From the NCBI GenBank assembly GCA_002270565.1, contig NQMI01000113.1, positions 90,097 through 154,096 on the forward strand: a stretch of 64,000 nucleotides of DNA, given 5' to 3'. A program made the position numbers and the translations under genes. The notes under the pieces are model-generated. The model searched no databases. It was not told where the DNA came from and worked only from the letters and a program-made list of their open reading frames with translations. Below, piece after piece: positions 34,101 through 45,339 of the stretch. The first letter of the stretch is position 1, and each line of letters starts with the position of its first letter. This DNA is from Stenocarpella maydis (taxonomy: Eukaryota > Ascomycota > Sordariomycetes > Diaporthales > Diaporthaceae).

Positions 34101-37100
34101 TCGGCGATGACCAACAGTGAGGAGATGGTTTTCATGCTCGACGCGTCTGTGGCGCGGGACCTGCAGCCTAGGGGGAAGGCACCTGCAAGCGTGGAGGAGC
34201 AAAGCCCGGTGGAATCAAGAGCGTCTTCTGGCCAATTTTACCGACGGGTTGGAGACGAGACGCTGAGTTTTTCTTCGCGACCGGATAGGACACGGTCGAG
34301 GAGAGGCCCACCTCCGGTTCCTCTGGTGCTGAGTGACAGACCCACGACAGCCAAGCAGGCGGTTCTCGTCAAAGCTGCAGAGCCGTCGCCTCTACCGTCC
34401 CCAGAAGAGGCGCTGATGATGATTCAAGCCCAACTGAAGAAGTATGAACAGCCTGGCCCGGGCGCCGCTGATAGCCCCGGGCAGGGCCGGCTCGCACTTT
34501 TGAACGACCTGGAGGCAGAGATGGGCCAGCAAGAGACAAGGTGGCACGGAATGCAGCACGACCTTTCGCGAGATTCGTTTTCCACTATGTCGCCCACCGC
34601 GCAGTCTCGCCGCACTTCTGAAGTTGCACCAACGTCACCGCCCGAGGCTCTGTCTAGGAACTCCTCAACAAATTCCAAGGAGGGCACCGCTGCAGACCGA
34701 AGAGCATCACGCCGGGCACGCCTGGGCAGCGTCTCTTCTACGCGTTCTTCGTCGCGTGAGAGCGAGGATAGCAGGAACCGAGCGAGTCTCTGGCAGAGGA
34801 GGCTGGCTGAGGCGCAGATGGAGTACATGGAGAACGCCAACGAGCTCATTCGAAAGCGCAGTTTAAATTTTCTCTCTGTGGCCAAGGCTGACTTGGGCAG
34901 CCCGACGCCCCCAGACTCTGATGAGTCGGAGGCAGAAATCGAATCCAGGCGCAATCTGGCAGCACTCCTCGAGGCTCGTGCCAAGCACCATGATGCGGCC
35001 GAGACTGAGCGGTCTGCTGGGGCCGCACAGCTTCTCTGGGCACCTCGCCGGGAGCCTGAGCCAGGGAACGGATATATGTGGGTTCGGCCACAGCGGCCAT
35101 ACGAGCAGCATTTAACGCGCCAGGAGCCACCCCTACCCGGACTCTCAGTACGCCCAGCTCAGAGGAAAGAGAATTCTCCGCTCCGTATCGTGTCTACCGA
35201 GCTTTGGCAGAAGCCGACCTCAGTTGGTGGGACCAGCCCGACCGGCCTTTGGAGGTCCCCGGCTGAGCTACAGGCGCTCAGAGAAGCAAGCCAAACGAGC
35301 ACTTCTGCGAAGCGCCGCCCCCCCAGCTATTACAACCCTGGCATCCAGCGCTCCCGTTCTGCTTCCGGATCCCGTCCATTGACGCAACGGCCGCCCCGGC
35401 GAAGCAAGCGGATCACAGCGCTGCCAGACATAGTCGAGGATCCCCAGCCACTTCCAGATAAGCGAGGTACCCTTGGTATCTTCCAGTTCCCCTGGGGTGA
35501 GAAGTCTGACGTTGCTTCCGTGCAAGCTCGTCCATCGCTCTTCATGGCTATGCCGGGGACCATGTCTACCGGTGGCAGGAACGTGAACTTGGCTCTGGAC
35601 GCGAGGGCCAGGCAAATCGAGTTCGACGAGTACTCTTCATCCTTCTTTGATGATTATGATGATGACGTACAAGATCCCAGCGACTCCTCGAGCGACATGG
35701 GTTCGGACAGTGACGATGGATTTGACGAATCCACCTTGTGGGAAATCGCAAGCCTGCTGAAGACTGACCAAATCCCATCCACCAACAGCCTTTTCCCGCC
35801 GCGGGGAGATGCTACGAGCTATTTGGTAGATGAATATGCCGATGAAGAGGAGGCTGCCCGGATTGCTCGTCAAACCATCCTTGTTGGCATTGAAGAACCA
35901 GATGGTCTCCAGGAGATGCCGTCCCCGCTACCCCGGACGGAGTCGCCCAAGAGGATGCAGTCAACCTTGTGGCAGGCCACGCGGGGTGCGGAACGGGCTT
36001 TGTCCGCAAAGGGCCTTCCGCAGCCAAAGGACTGGCACAGCTATGACGCGCCAACGAAGACCTCTCGGGCTAAGCCGCGGATGCCAGTGCAGCCTGCACT
36101 GATCGAGAGCGGTAGCCTCTGGATCCCGTCCCAGGCCGAGGCTGTGGAATCCAAGTCCCCTATGTGGTCCTTACCTAGTAGTGTGGAGTCTATTCGACCT
36201 GCCTCGCCGAAGGAGACGTCAAGGGAAACGGGGCTGTCACCGGAGCCCCTTAGCTTGAAAGAGCTGTCCAGGTCCACCCTGAAGACCGACTTGCTCTGGC
36301 AATCGGAACAGCAGCCCCGGATAGGCGACCGCGGTGTTGGCCTGCCCCAACCGGATAACTGGGAGGCATTCGATAACACTCAATTCACTATTCGCGCAAA
36401 ACCTCGTGGTTCTGAGCTTGTTACAATCGAGAGCAGCAGTCTATGGAAGACTTCTTCTGATAGTCTTCGGTCCAGACACTGGCTACAAGCACCAACACTA
36501 CAACCAACCGGTTCTACCAAACCCCTGTGGGGAGGAGTTGAGCAGCTGAAGCGCGGCGAGCATGGTATCGGATTGCCCCAACCGGATAACTGGGAGGCAT
36601 TTGACAACACTCAATCCACTGTTCGCTCGAAGCCTCGTACTTCTGAGATTGCTCCCATCGAAAGCAGCAATTTATGGAAGACTTCTGCTGATAATCCCCG
36701 GCCCAGACACTGGCTACAAGCACCAACACTGTCACCAACCAGTTCTATTAAACCCCTGTGGGAAGTGGCTGAGAAGCCGAAGCGCGGTGAGCATGGTATT
36801 GGATTGCCGCATCCTGACAACTGGGATGACTACGATGGTGCCGTGCCTACTCTGCGTTCCAAGCCACGACATTCTGGTCCTGCCATTATCGAGAGCGTTA
36901 ACTTGTGGCAGGTCCTGCCAGTCGAGCAGCCTGGTCCGAGGAATTGGTTGAAGCTACCAAGGGCAATTGCTACCAGTCACAGTCTGTGGCAGGTGACTGT
37001 ACACCCAAAGGAAGGGGAGCACTCTGTCGGTCTGCCGCAACCCCCAAGCTGGGATTCCTACAACAACGTTACAGCAACGATCCGGGCAAAGCCTCGACAA

Positions 37101-38741
37101 TCTAGCCCGGCCACTGTCCAGAGCGCCGAGCTGTGGCGCGCCTCTTTGGTCGAAAGGTCGACACCAAGGAACTGGCTAAAGGTTCCAAGCCGACCTCTCT
37201 GGCAGGCTGCTGCAAAGCCCAAGAGAGTTGATCACACTGTTGGTCTGCCTCAGCCTCAGGCTTGGGATAGCTACAATGATGTCAAGACAACTGTGCCGCA
37301 CAAGCCTCGACGGTCCGAACCCGCAGCTGCTATTGAGAGCTTCGATCTCTGGCAAGCCTCGCCAGTCGAGGTGGTCACTTCGCCTTCCAAGCTGTGGGCA
37401 CCGAGGATACAGTCCGCTCCTGCGACACGTGCCGCGTCCCCTATCATGAATGCTTTCAGTCAGGGCGAGGGAATTAAGCTGCTCTGGTCAGCACCAACGT
37501 CACCCAAATTGCTGGCTGACTCCGGCCTGTTCAACCCCCACGCCAGCCGCCCAGACTTCAGAAGAACTTCTCAAGCTCCTGCCGCTGTGGACATGGTCCG
37601 CAGGTCTCGCCCAGCAGACCGCAGCCCGGTTGAAAAGCTGAACTCGACAACACTTTGGGTCGCCGATTCTGCTCCTCGGACCGAGCGCAACTGGATTTCG
37701 CAGATGCCCAGCCCCAAGAACAAGGGCCCTGGGATTCCAGCCTCCGTGGTGCAACCGGTCCGTCGTGCTCCTGTCGCTTCACCAGCGGATTGGGGCGCTG
37801 CCCTGCGACAAGCCCTCGCAGCCAGCTACCCAATGCCATCACGTCAAGTGGCGAGCCCTCAGCAGTGGGATGCCGCACTCGACCAGGCCATAGCTGCCAG
37901 CTACCCTACTTCCAATCGAAGCCGCAGGGCGATCGCACAGGCGAGTGTCGAGGAGTGGCACAACGCTTTGGCTGAGGCTTTGTCAAAGAGCTATGGCAGG
38001 TCTATTGATGTCTCGAGACTTCATCCCGTATTCGCCGCGTCAAATCTGACTTCCAGTGCTATGGTGGTACACCCTGCTGCTACAGGCTACACGTATGATG
38101 TTGCTTCCGTGCATCCTGTCTTCTTCGGCTCAGGCGTCGTCACGTGTCCAGAGGAAAATATTCACCCAGCCATGGGCCGGTCATTGGCCACGCCTGATAA
38201 TGAGCCATCCCGCGAAACGTATTCTCAGAGCACAGCCTTGAACCTCGCACCCGCCGATCACGTGGAGATGGGTGGGTACGATGCAACAAGTGAGGTGGCG
38301 ATGGACCAAGCATTGCTCGCACGAATCCAGGCACTCGAGCAAGAGCGTCAGTTTGCGGAACAGTGGGCAAGGAAGTCTTTCGCTCCTGTTGATGCCACCA
38401 CAACAACGCTACAGGCTCCAATGGTACCTTCAAGAGAGAGGGCACAAGATGTCCCTGAGCAGGCCTTTGACTTTGGGTTCGAACCTGTTGACATCACCCC
38501 GGCAGTCCCACTAACACCCCTGACGGTGACCTCCACGGCCCAGAAACCGGCGGCGGGAGGTATTGGCTCCGCTTTGGAGTCGCCTGGGGTTCAGCGCCTC
38601 AAGCGCGCAGACACATTCAAGTCTGTTTCCGAGATGAGCGAGGCTGAGTCGTCGGTGGTCGGATTGAGGGATAGCCTCGCGAGCGCGGTTACTCCTACCG
38701 AGAGGAAGCCTGCGGGGTCTAGTATCAAATTCATCTACTGA
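31157..38741 (+). CDS. Seven-membrane-segment protein with giant repeat-bearing tail
   Basis: Exons 31157-31203, 31272-31830, 31892-31979 and 32035-38741, 2,466 residues. The ATG is in the strong context GCCACCATGG. Splices join AAFA-FGIVVNAASAALFL, TIWMA-TSVAMLLGIP and LTILL-IIVTASTNAL. Seven hydrophobic segments lie at about residues 8-31, 44-67, 74-93, 108-131, 142-166, 187-211 and 222-238. The remaining ~2,200 residues are predicted cytosolic and mostly disordered (Ser/Pro/Arg/Thr-rich), with an acidic patch (SSSFFDDYDDDVQD) near 1426-1465. Six GLPQP-x2-W-x2-(Y/F) repeat units span about 1550-2020. Three W-x3-AL-x-(Q/E)A-(I/L)-x2-SY repeats lie at 2150-2216, then four HP motifs, and a short charged helix near 2320 (LLARIQALEQERQFAEQWAR). 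I do not recognise the family. The topology resembles a receptor or a membrane anchor for a scaffold; neither is demonstrated. Confidence 0.85.
35990..37400 (+). repeat. Coding repeat array: six GLPQP/LW units
   Basis: Six units share GLPQPxxWxx(Y/F), then a (T/R)xRxKPR segment, then IESxxLW. Equivalent positions in the units fall at 36016, 36343, 36574, 36805, 37033 and 37246, giving spacings of 327, 231, 231, 228 and 213 bp, all multiples of three. Units 2 and 3 share the exact run GLPQPDNWEAFDNTQ and are nearly identical in DNA, so that duplication is recent. Flanking sequence carries further single LW motifs without the rest of the unit. Confidence 0.9.
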
Positions 38742-39306
38742 GGCAAAGATGCAGGGCGAAAGCGGACCGGAAGGAGAGTCGGAAACCCCCCCCCCCTTTT
38801 TTTTTTTTTGCGTACCAGACTTGGTTTACTGTTTTAACTGTGTGACTCGATTCAACGATCCACAGGTGATGATACCTCAGACCTGAAGATTGGCATCATG
38901 TTACCGTCTTCTGCTTCCAACTACCATACACTTGCTTAATTAAAATTCCCTTTATGAGGGTGGATCCTACAACGCGTCATTGAGAGGAATTAGTGGAGAC
39001 AGTGGTTCTCTGCAACCTGAACTCCTTGCCTTCTTATGACATCTTTGCCAATCTAGTCAACCAGTCCTTCCGCTTTAAATGTCTTTCTAAAATATGAGAC
39101 CATCGCTCAATTCTATGGCTGTACGACACGCCGAAGGCCGCCACCTGGTTTCTTCCCGTAATGCGTTTCCGACATAAAACGACCGTTGTTTTTCACATTC
39201 GTGACATAATCACACGAAGGACTAACCACTGCGAGCATGCCAAACTAGGGCACCTTGAAAACGCGGCCACACCCCACCCCCCCCGACTCTCACCTCCTCG
39301 CCTGAT
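38742..39306. other. Convergent intergenic region
   Basis: 3' UTRs of the repeat-tail gene and of dac1. A C10 run followed by a T run lies at about 38788-38809. No gene seen. Confidence 0.45.
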
Positions 39307-40768
39307 TTAGAGCGCAAACTCGGGGTCGGGAGAAGACGATACAGGCGAGCCGTCCATGGGTGAGTAGACAGGCGAGAAAGGGTCGCTCTTGTGGAAAACC
39401 CGGCTGCCAAATTTCCATACCTCGTCGGCGACCAGCTGGACCGCGCCGTCGGCCATGACCTCCTCCGTGAAGATAACGAGGTCGGCGTCTGCGCCGGCCT
39501 CCAGTGAGCCCTTGATGCCGGCCAGGCCTAGCATTTCGGCCGGAGTGGACGTCACCGCCCTGAGGACATTAGGGATGCTGGTTCCGGACCACTTCAGAAA
39601 GTTGTTCACGCATTCGATGAGGGTGATAGAGCTGCCGACTGGTTAGCAAGGTAGCACGGCCATCGTTGCCCGAATCCGACGGGCCTGGAGGTTCGGGATG
39701 CGCCTTCCGAGTAACTCACCTCCCGGCTATGCTATCCGTCCCTTCGAGTGTCAAGACGTAGCCGTTCTTGACGATGTGATGCTCACCCTCCCCGTTGGTC
39801 CACTTGTATCTCCCATCCGGCAGACCAACCATGTGCATGGCGTCGGTTACGAGGATGAAGCCGTCCGGGTGAGCGTTGTGGGCGATCTTGATGGTGGTGG
39901 GGTGCAGGTGGATGCCATCGGCGATGATGCCAAAGTATGGGCGCTTCAGGCTCTCGGCGATTCCCAGCACGCCAAATATGCCTGGGTTCCGGTGGTGCAG
40001 GGGCCGCATGGCGTTGAAGAGGTGAGTGATCATGGTGGCGCCGCTGGCGACGGCGTCAGATGCCTCCTCATAGGTCGCCTCGGAGTGGCCGATGGAGAAG
40101 ATGATGCCGCGGGACTGCAGCTCGGGGATGAGCCCTGCCATGTTGCCCAGCTCTGGTGCCGCCGTGATCATCCTGATGGCCAGTGGCCCCTGCGCCAGGC
40201 TCGGGTTGATGTTCTCGGGGCCGTACATATCCTCGAGGTCCTTGAAGGTGTGCGCTTGCCTCATGACCTCGACGTTGTGGATCCCATTCTTGCCCGGGTT
40301 GAGGAAGGGCCCTTCGCAGTGCGCGCCCAGGGACTCGGCGCCGTCGTCAGCCATCCTCCTGGAGCCCGAGGGAGCCAGGTGAGGCAGAACCTTGCGGTAC
40401 AGGTCGCTCGTCTGGGTGGTGACGGTGGGCACGTACGAGGTCACGCCGGTCTGGACCAGCCTCCGGTTCAGGTCTCGCACTGCCTTGCCGTACAACGACA
40501 TGTCGGGCACGACAGTAGAGAAGTTGAGGCCGAAGGCACCGTTGAGCTGGACGTCGATGAGGCCCGGCGAGACGATGCGGCCGCCCAGGTCGATGGTCTG
40601 GTCGGGGAGGACAAAGTCGTCGTAGAATGCCTGTTGGGTCTCGACGATCTTCCCTGTCATGGAGCTGACCCAGAGATCCTCGTCGACCAGCCTGTCGCCC
40701 TTGACGAGGCGGCAGTTTGTGAACTTTGTGATGCCATGATGGCGGTGTCCTGTGACGACTGCTGGCAT
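39307..40768 (-). CDS. dac1: N-acetylglucosamine-6-phosphate deacetylase
   Basis: Exons 40768-39720 and 39631-39307 (intron GG AG|GTGAGT...GCAG|C), 457 residues. It removes acetate from GlcNAc-6-phosphate, giving glucosamine-6-phosphate. Visible motifs: SPGLIDVQLNGAFG; the metal ligand in HCEGPFLNPGKNGIHN (Glu near 152); SIGHSEATYEEA; THLFNAMRPLHHRNPG; and the catalytic Asp in FILVTDAMH. The splice restores IAGSSITLIECVNNFLKW. The C-terminal beta-sandwich ends DLVIFTEEVMADGAVQLVAD and a short tail. Amidohydrolase (NagA) family; no signal peptide, so cytosolic. Divergent from nag3 and therefore likely co-regulated by the Ndt80-like regulator encoded nearby. Confidence 0.95.
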
Positions 40769-41088
40769 TGTCGGGCTTGAGGATGTATCGTCCAGAGTGG
40801 CAATATCAATCTAAGGGGGGTATATCTTTTGATTCCTGTGCGCCCTGAGCCTGCAGGCTTCTTTTTGGTGTTGGAGGAACTCCATGAACAAGGAGGGAGA
40901 AGACCTGACGGGGTGCAAGAGCGTCTGTACTTAACCAATAAACCAACAGGGTTGACGATCACCAAGGTAGCACTCCGGTAGTTCTCCGGTCGTGACGGTA
41001 GGACGCAGACCCGGGTAGCCCAGAAGGGGAAGTGGGTACGAGGCACCTAAGTATCAACGTTGCCGGCACAGGCAGGCCGGGTGTCCCG

Positions 41089-41136
41089 TCATGCTCACAC
41101 AGGCCCGGATAGTCATGCTCACACAGGCCCGGATAG
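41089..41136. repeat. 24-bp perfect tandem duplication in the dac1/nag3 promoter
   Basis: Two identical 24-bp units (41089-41112 and 41113-41136), each beginning TCATGCTCACAC and ending CCCGGATAG. A third partial copy starts TCATGC at 41137. Confidence 0.9.
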
Positions 41137-41847
41137 TCATGCAGACACACTTAGTCATTCGGGGGCGCCTGGTTGGACGCATGGCGATGAAACAGATCAT
41201 AGTAATAAGACAGACTGAATCGAGGCGGCTGCGGCAGCACATTGGCTAGCAACGGGCACAGTGCAACACAGTAAGCCAGCCGTTGCAGGGCGGCAGTCCA
41301 CATGGTCACGCCCACAGGCTCCCCGACTGTCAGACTGGATGCGCCGCATCAGCCGAGGGCCATCATGGTGGGAGGACAGGACGGAAGAAGAGCTGTAGGC
41401 TTGTCCAGATGGACCGCCAATGAGCGAGTCTTCGGACGAGCTCCATGACGGCGTGGGGGACGGGCGAGGCGACGTTGGGGTTAGCTGTCTCAGAGAGATG
41501 CGTCGTTGTTTGGTGGCATGTCTCAAACCCCGCCGTTACATGGGCGATGTGCTATGTGGAGGCGGCATGTGAGGATGAAGTTGGCGACAGTGACGTTACA
41601 TTTGTGAGGTGGTCTTGATAGTGTAGATACCTACTTAGACTTAGTGTGTAGTGCACACTAAGTACGTATACCTACACTAGCTTGAAGTGGGCACACACAC
41701 ACTACACTAGTGTTGACGTACCTTAGTTGGGGGGGGGGTAGGTGGATAGGGTACCTGGGTACTTACAGGCGGAGGGGATCTAGCCTTCAAGTGTGTTCAG
41801 CCTCACCGTCCCCAGTCCCGCGAGGAAGCAAGCGCTAGACTCCAGAA

Positions 41848-41903
41848 GCACAGCACAGCACAGCACAGCACAACACAGCGCAGCACAGAGCAGCACAGCA
41901 CGC
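41848..41903. repeat. CACAG pentanucleotide microsatellite
   Basis: Interrupted (CACAG)n run about 240 bp upstream of the nag3 start codon. Confidence 0.85.
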
Positions 41904-42140
41904 CACGAAAGCTATCTCGTGCGCACAACCTCAGTTGCACCGCCCTTTCTGCCGGTCCCGAGCCTCTGGTGTGGTACGGAGCCCCGAGTACAATGCCACC
42001 TACGGGCCCCCTACGCGTGACAGTTACATAGCATCCGGTCCCAATCGCTGGCATCCGGGGCCCGCGAATATCCCCATCAGAGGTAGGGCTTTCATGTCCT
42101 ACGGCCCGTCGAGAGACAACTGCTCAAATAGCCAACAGCC

Positions 42141-45100
42141 ATGGCTAAGCCGGACGGTGACTTGGACCCACTATGGCAGAACCTTGATTGGTACGTCAGG
42201 CCAACTGCCATTACGCTACGGCATCACTTCCTTTCTGAACTGATTCTTGACAACTTCACACTTCAACATGTGGAAACCCGATGCGCCGTGGCTCACGCGG
42301 TCTAGCGCCTGCCTATATTGCACCATGAGCTGACCGCACCGCCTTGATGCAGGGCCATTGGCCAGATGCTCCTGATGGGCTGGGACGGCACCGAGGTTGT
42401 GAGTGTGATTACACCTATCCCCCATAGTTCCTGAAGCTGATCGTCCACGACAGACACCTCAAATCCGTAGTCTCATCGAGGATCACCACCTTGGGTCCAT
42501 CATCCTCACGGCCAAGAACTTGAAGTGTAACGACCCCCCTCCCTATAACACCATCACTCTGGGTTTCGCCCGCGTCGTCATGTATACTGACCATATTGCC
42601 ATGACAAGCGTCTCAGCAGGCGGCCCAGCTCGTTCAGGAGTTGCAGACCATTGCTCGTGGTGCCGGCCATCCTTACCCCTTACTGATCGCTGTGGACCAG
42701 GAGAATGGCGGCGTCAACAGCCTCTTTGATGAGGACTACATCTGTCAGTTCCCCAGTGCTATGGGCCTCGCGGCAACAGGCAGTCTCGATATGGCGTATA
42801 ACGTAGCCAAGGCGACTGCAACGGAACTCTCGGCCGTCGGTGTCAATCTGATTCTCGGCCCAGTCTTGGACGTCCTCACCAACGCCCGTTACCAGCCCAT
42901 GAGCGTAAGGGCCAGTGGTGACGATCCCCAGGAGGTTTCCCAGTACAGCATCGCCGCGCTGAACGGCTACAAGGATGCCGGCCTGGCAACATGTGGCAAG
43001 CATTTCCCAACTTATGGTAACTTGGACTTCAGGGGCTCCAGCCTCGATGTCCCAATCATCACGCAGACCCTCGAGGAGCTCGGCCTCAGTGCTCTCGTGC
43101 CCTACAGAAATGCCATAGCAACCGGCAACTTGGACGCAGTCTTCATAGGCGGCTGTGGCATAGCATCAGCCAGTATGAACGTGTCGCATGCTTGTCTCTC
43201 TGACCAAGTAGTCGACGACCTGCTGCGCCAGGAGTTAGGTTTCAATGGTGTCGCCATTTCCGAGTGTCTCGAGATGGAGGCCCTCTACCAGGAGATCGGA
43301 GTCAAGGGAGGTACCGTCATGGCGGTCGAGGCGGGATGCGACCTGATACTCCTGTGCAAGGACTATAACATCCAGCTCGAAGGCATCGCGGGCCTGAGGC
43401 TGGGCATTGAGAACGACATCATCACCAGGAACAGGGTCATGACCTCCCTCAGGAGGGTCCTATGTCTAAAGTCAAGCTGCACTTCTTGGGCCAAGGCGCT
43501 CAACCCGTCCGGCGTCTCTCTACTTTCCCAAATACACCCATCCCATCTTACCCTGTCCAGGCAGGCCTATGAGAACTCCATTGCTGTCATGCGCGACAAG
43601 GACAGGCTGCTGCCCCTGTCCCAGTCCCTAGACCAGGGGGAGGAGCTGTTACTCCTGACACCGCTGGTCAAGCCGCTACCGGCGTCCGCTGCGACCAAAG
43701 CCATCGAAGCAAAGAAGGGGGCCAGCGCTTCCACCATGCACGACAAGTGGACCCATCGAGAGAGGGGTGCCATAATGAGCGGCGAGGGTGTCTTCCGGGA
43801 GATGGGAAGGGCGATCGCGCGCGCAAGGAACGGCAAGCTCCTTCACACGTCATACACCGCCAACGGGGTCCGTCCGGTGCATGAGAATCTCATCAATAGG
43901 GCCTCGGGGATTATCATTGTGACAGCGGACGCCAACCGCAACCTCTACCAGTCGGGATTCACAAAACATGTGGCCATGATGTGCTCGATGCTTCGGGCCA
44001 GTGGACAAAAGAAGTCGTTGATAGTTGTTGCTGTGAGCTCACCGTAAGTCCCCTCCCCCCTTCCTCGCCCGTGGGGATTACCACTAGGGAATGCCATCTC
44101 AACTGGCACACGGTGGTGGCGACTCGGATCTGCCAATTGACACTAGCGCGTGGCGGTAACAGATATGACTTTGCCCTGGACAAGACAATCGGGACGTACA
44201 TTTGCACTTTTGACTTTACCGAGACAGCAATGCAGGCATTGGTGAGAGCGCTGTTTGGCGAGTTCACGCCACAGGGTTCGCTGCCAGGGACGCTCAGGAA
44301 GAGCAAGAAAGTGCTAAAGTCAAGGCAGCAGTGGCTCGTCGAGAACTACGAAAAGGTACGGGACGGGCGACCCCTGGACAACCTGATCAGGGGCCTCGCA
44401 AGGGCCAGCGCGCCGAAGCTCGAGTTCCTGAGGGCGGCATCCTCGGCGTCCTTCGACCTCTACAACGCCCAGATCGAGGAGTCACACTTTGTCGTGCGGA
44501 ACAGCAGCACCAATGCTCTGTATGGGTTCTGCGCGACATACTATACCCAAGGCATTGGCATAATCGGGGCTCTGTTTGTGGACCCGACGAAACGCAATGT
44601 CTCGATTGGGCGCTCGCTTCACCGCCGCGCGATGAGGCACCTCGTCCAAAAGCGCGGGATAAAGAAGGTGCGGCTTGGTATATCGTTCCCGGGGGTGTTC
44701 CCGGGGATTCCGGTCGATGACAGCACGGGGCTTCGGGGCTGGTTCATCAACAGCGGCTGGGACATGCAGTTCCCGCGGCGGCTCACCAACATGGTGATCC
44801 CGGAGCTGAGCAGCTGGACGGTGCCCGAGGGCCTGTTGCAGAGCATCTCGCGGGCGGGCATCAGCTTCGACCTGATCCACGGGCTGGACAACGCGGATAA
44901 CGTGGTGGAGCACGTGCGGGGGCAGGCCAACGCCAACGGCGAGGTGCTAGAGCTGTACAGGTCGGCGCTGCAGGAGGCCAAGACGTGCGGGGTGGTGCGG
45001 GCCAAGAACGGCGGCGGCAAGATCCTCGGGTCGGTGATCATCTGCAGCCCGGGCAGCGCGCTGTCGCAGCTGATGCCGTGCCTGCAGCCGGGGTCCGGGG

Positions 45101-45339
45101 CGGAGGCGGTGGGCGGCATCGTGGCGCCGCTGGTGGAGCCCACGGGGCAGGCGACGCTGGTGCTGCAGGGGCTGGTGGTGATGGGGGTGAGGCAGAACAA
45201 GGCGCACAAGACGGCGAGGAGCGTGCTCAGCTGGGTGACGGACGAGCTGTACGAGCCGCTGCTGGCGATGGGGTTCCAGGTGCTGCAGGTATTTGAGGAG
45301 GTGACCAACCCCCCCGAGAACTGGTCGGACTTGTGTTGA
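42141..45339 (+). CDS. nag3: GH3 beta-N-acetylglucosaminidase fused to GNAT-like domain
   Basis: Exons 42141-42190, 42353-42398, 42454-42526, 42609-44043 and 44163-45339, 926 residues. Joins: QNLDW-AIGQMLLMGWDGTEV-TPQIRSLIEDHH, then LTAKNLK-SSQQAAQLVQELQ, then VVAVSSP-YDFALDKTIGTYI. The N-terminal half is a GH3 (NagZ-like) barrel: LLIAVDQENGGVNSL, GVNLILGPVLDV, CGKHFPTYGN near residue 186, and FNGVAISECLEMEAL near 274, where bacterial enzymes carry the Asp nucleophile. After about residue 630 comes a GNAT-type segment: YYTQGIGIIGALFVDPTKRN, SIGRSLHRRAMRHL. No signal peptide, so it should act inside the cell on imported or recycled GlcNAc conjugates. The architecture matches the NAG3 protein of the Trichoderma GlcNAc cluster. 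The acceptor at 42608 (ACAAG) is weak but the only one that keeps frame. Confidence 0.92.

Larger units (their letters stand above)
40769..42140. promoter_or_regulatory. Shared divergent promoter region dac1/nag3
   Basis: The 1.37 kb between two start codons of the GlcNAc cluster. It contains a 24-bp exact tandem duplication (41089-41136), GTGTAG/CACTAAG and TACCTA tracts at 41625-41765, a G9 run near 41730, and a CACAG microsatellite. ATTTGTGAG at 41600-41608 matches eight of nine positions of the reverse complement of the yeast Ndt80 middle sporulation element and is only a weak candidate site. Confidence 0.45.

Noticed and set aside
32475..34984. Several 60-230-codon frames on both strands inside the giant exon
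   Set aside because: Shadow frames of the GC-rich repeat-tail exon.
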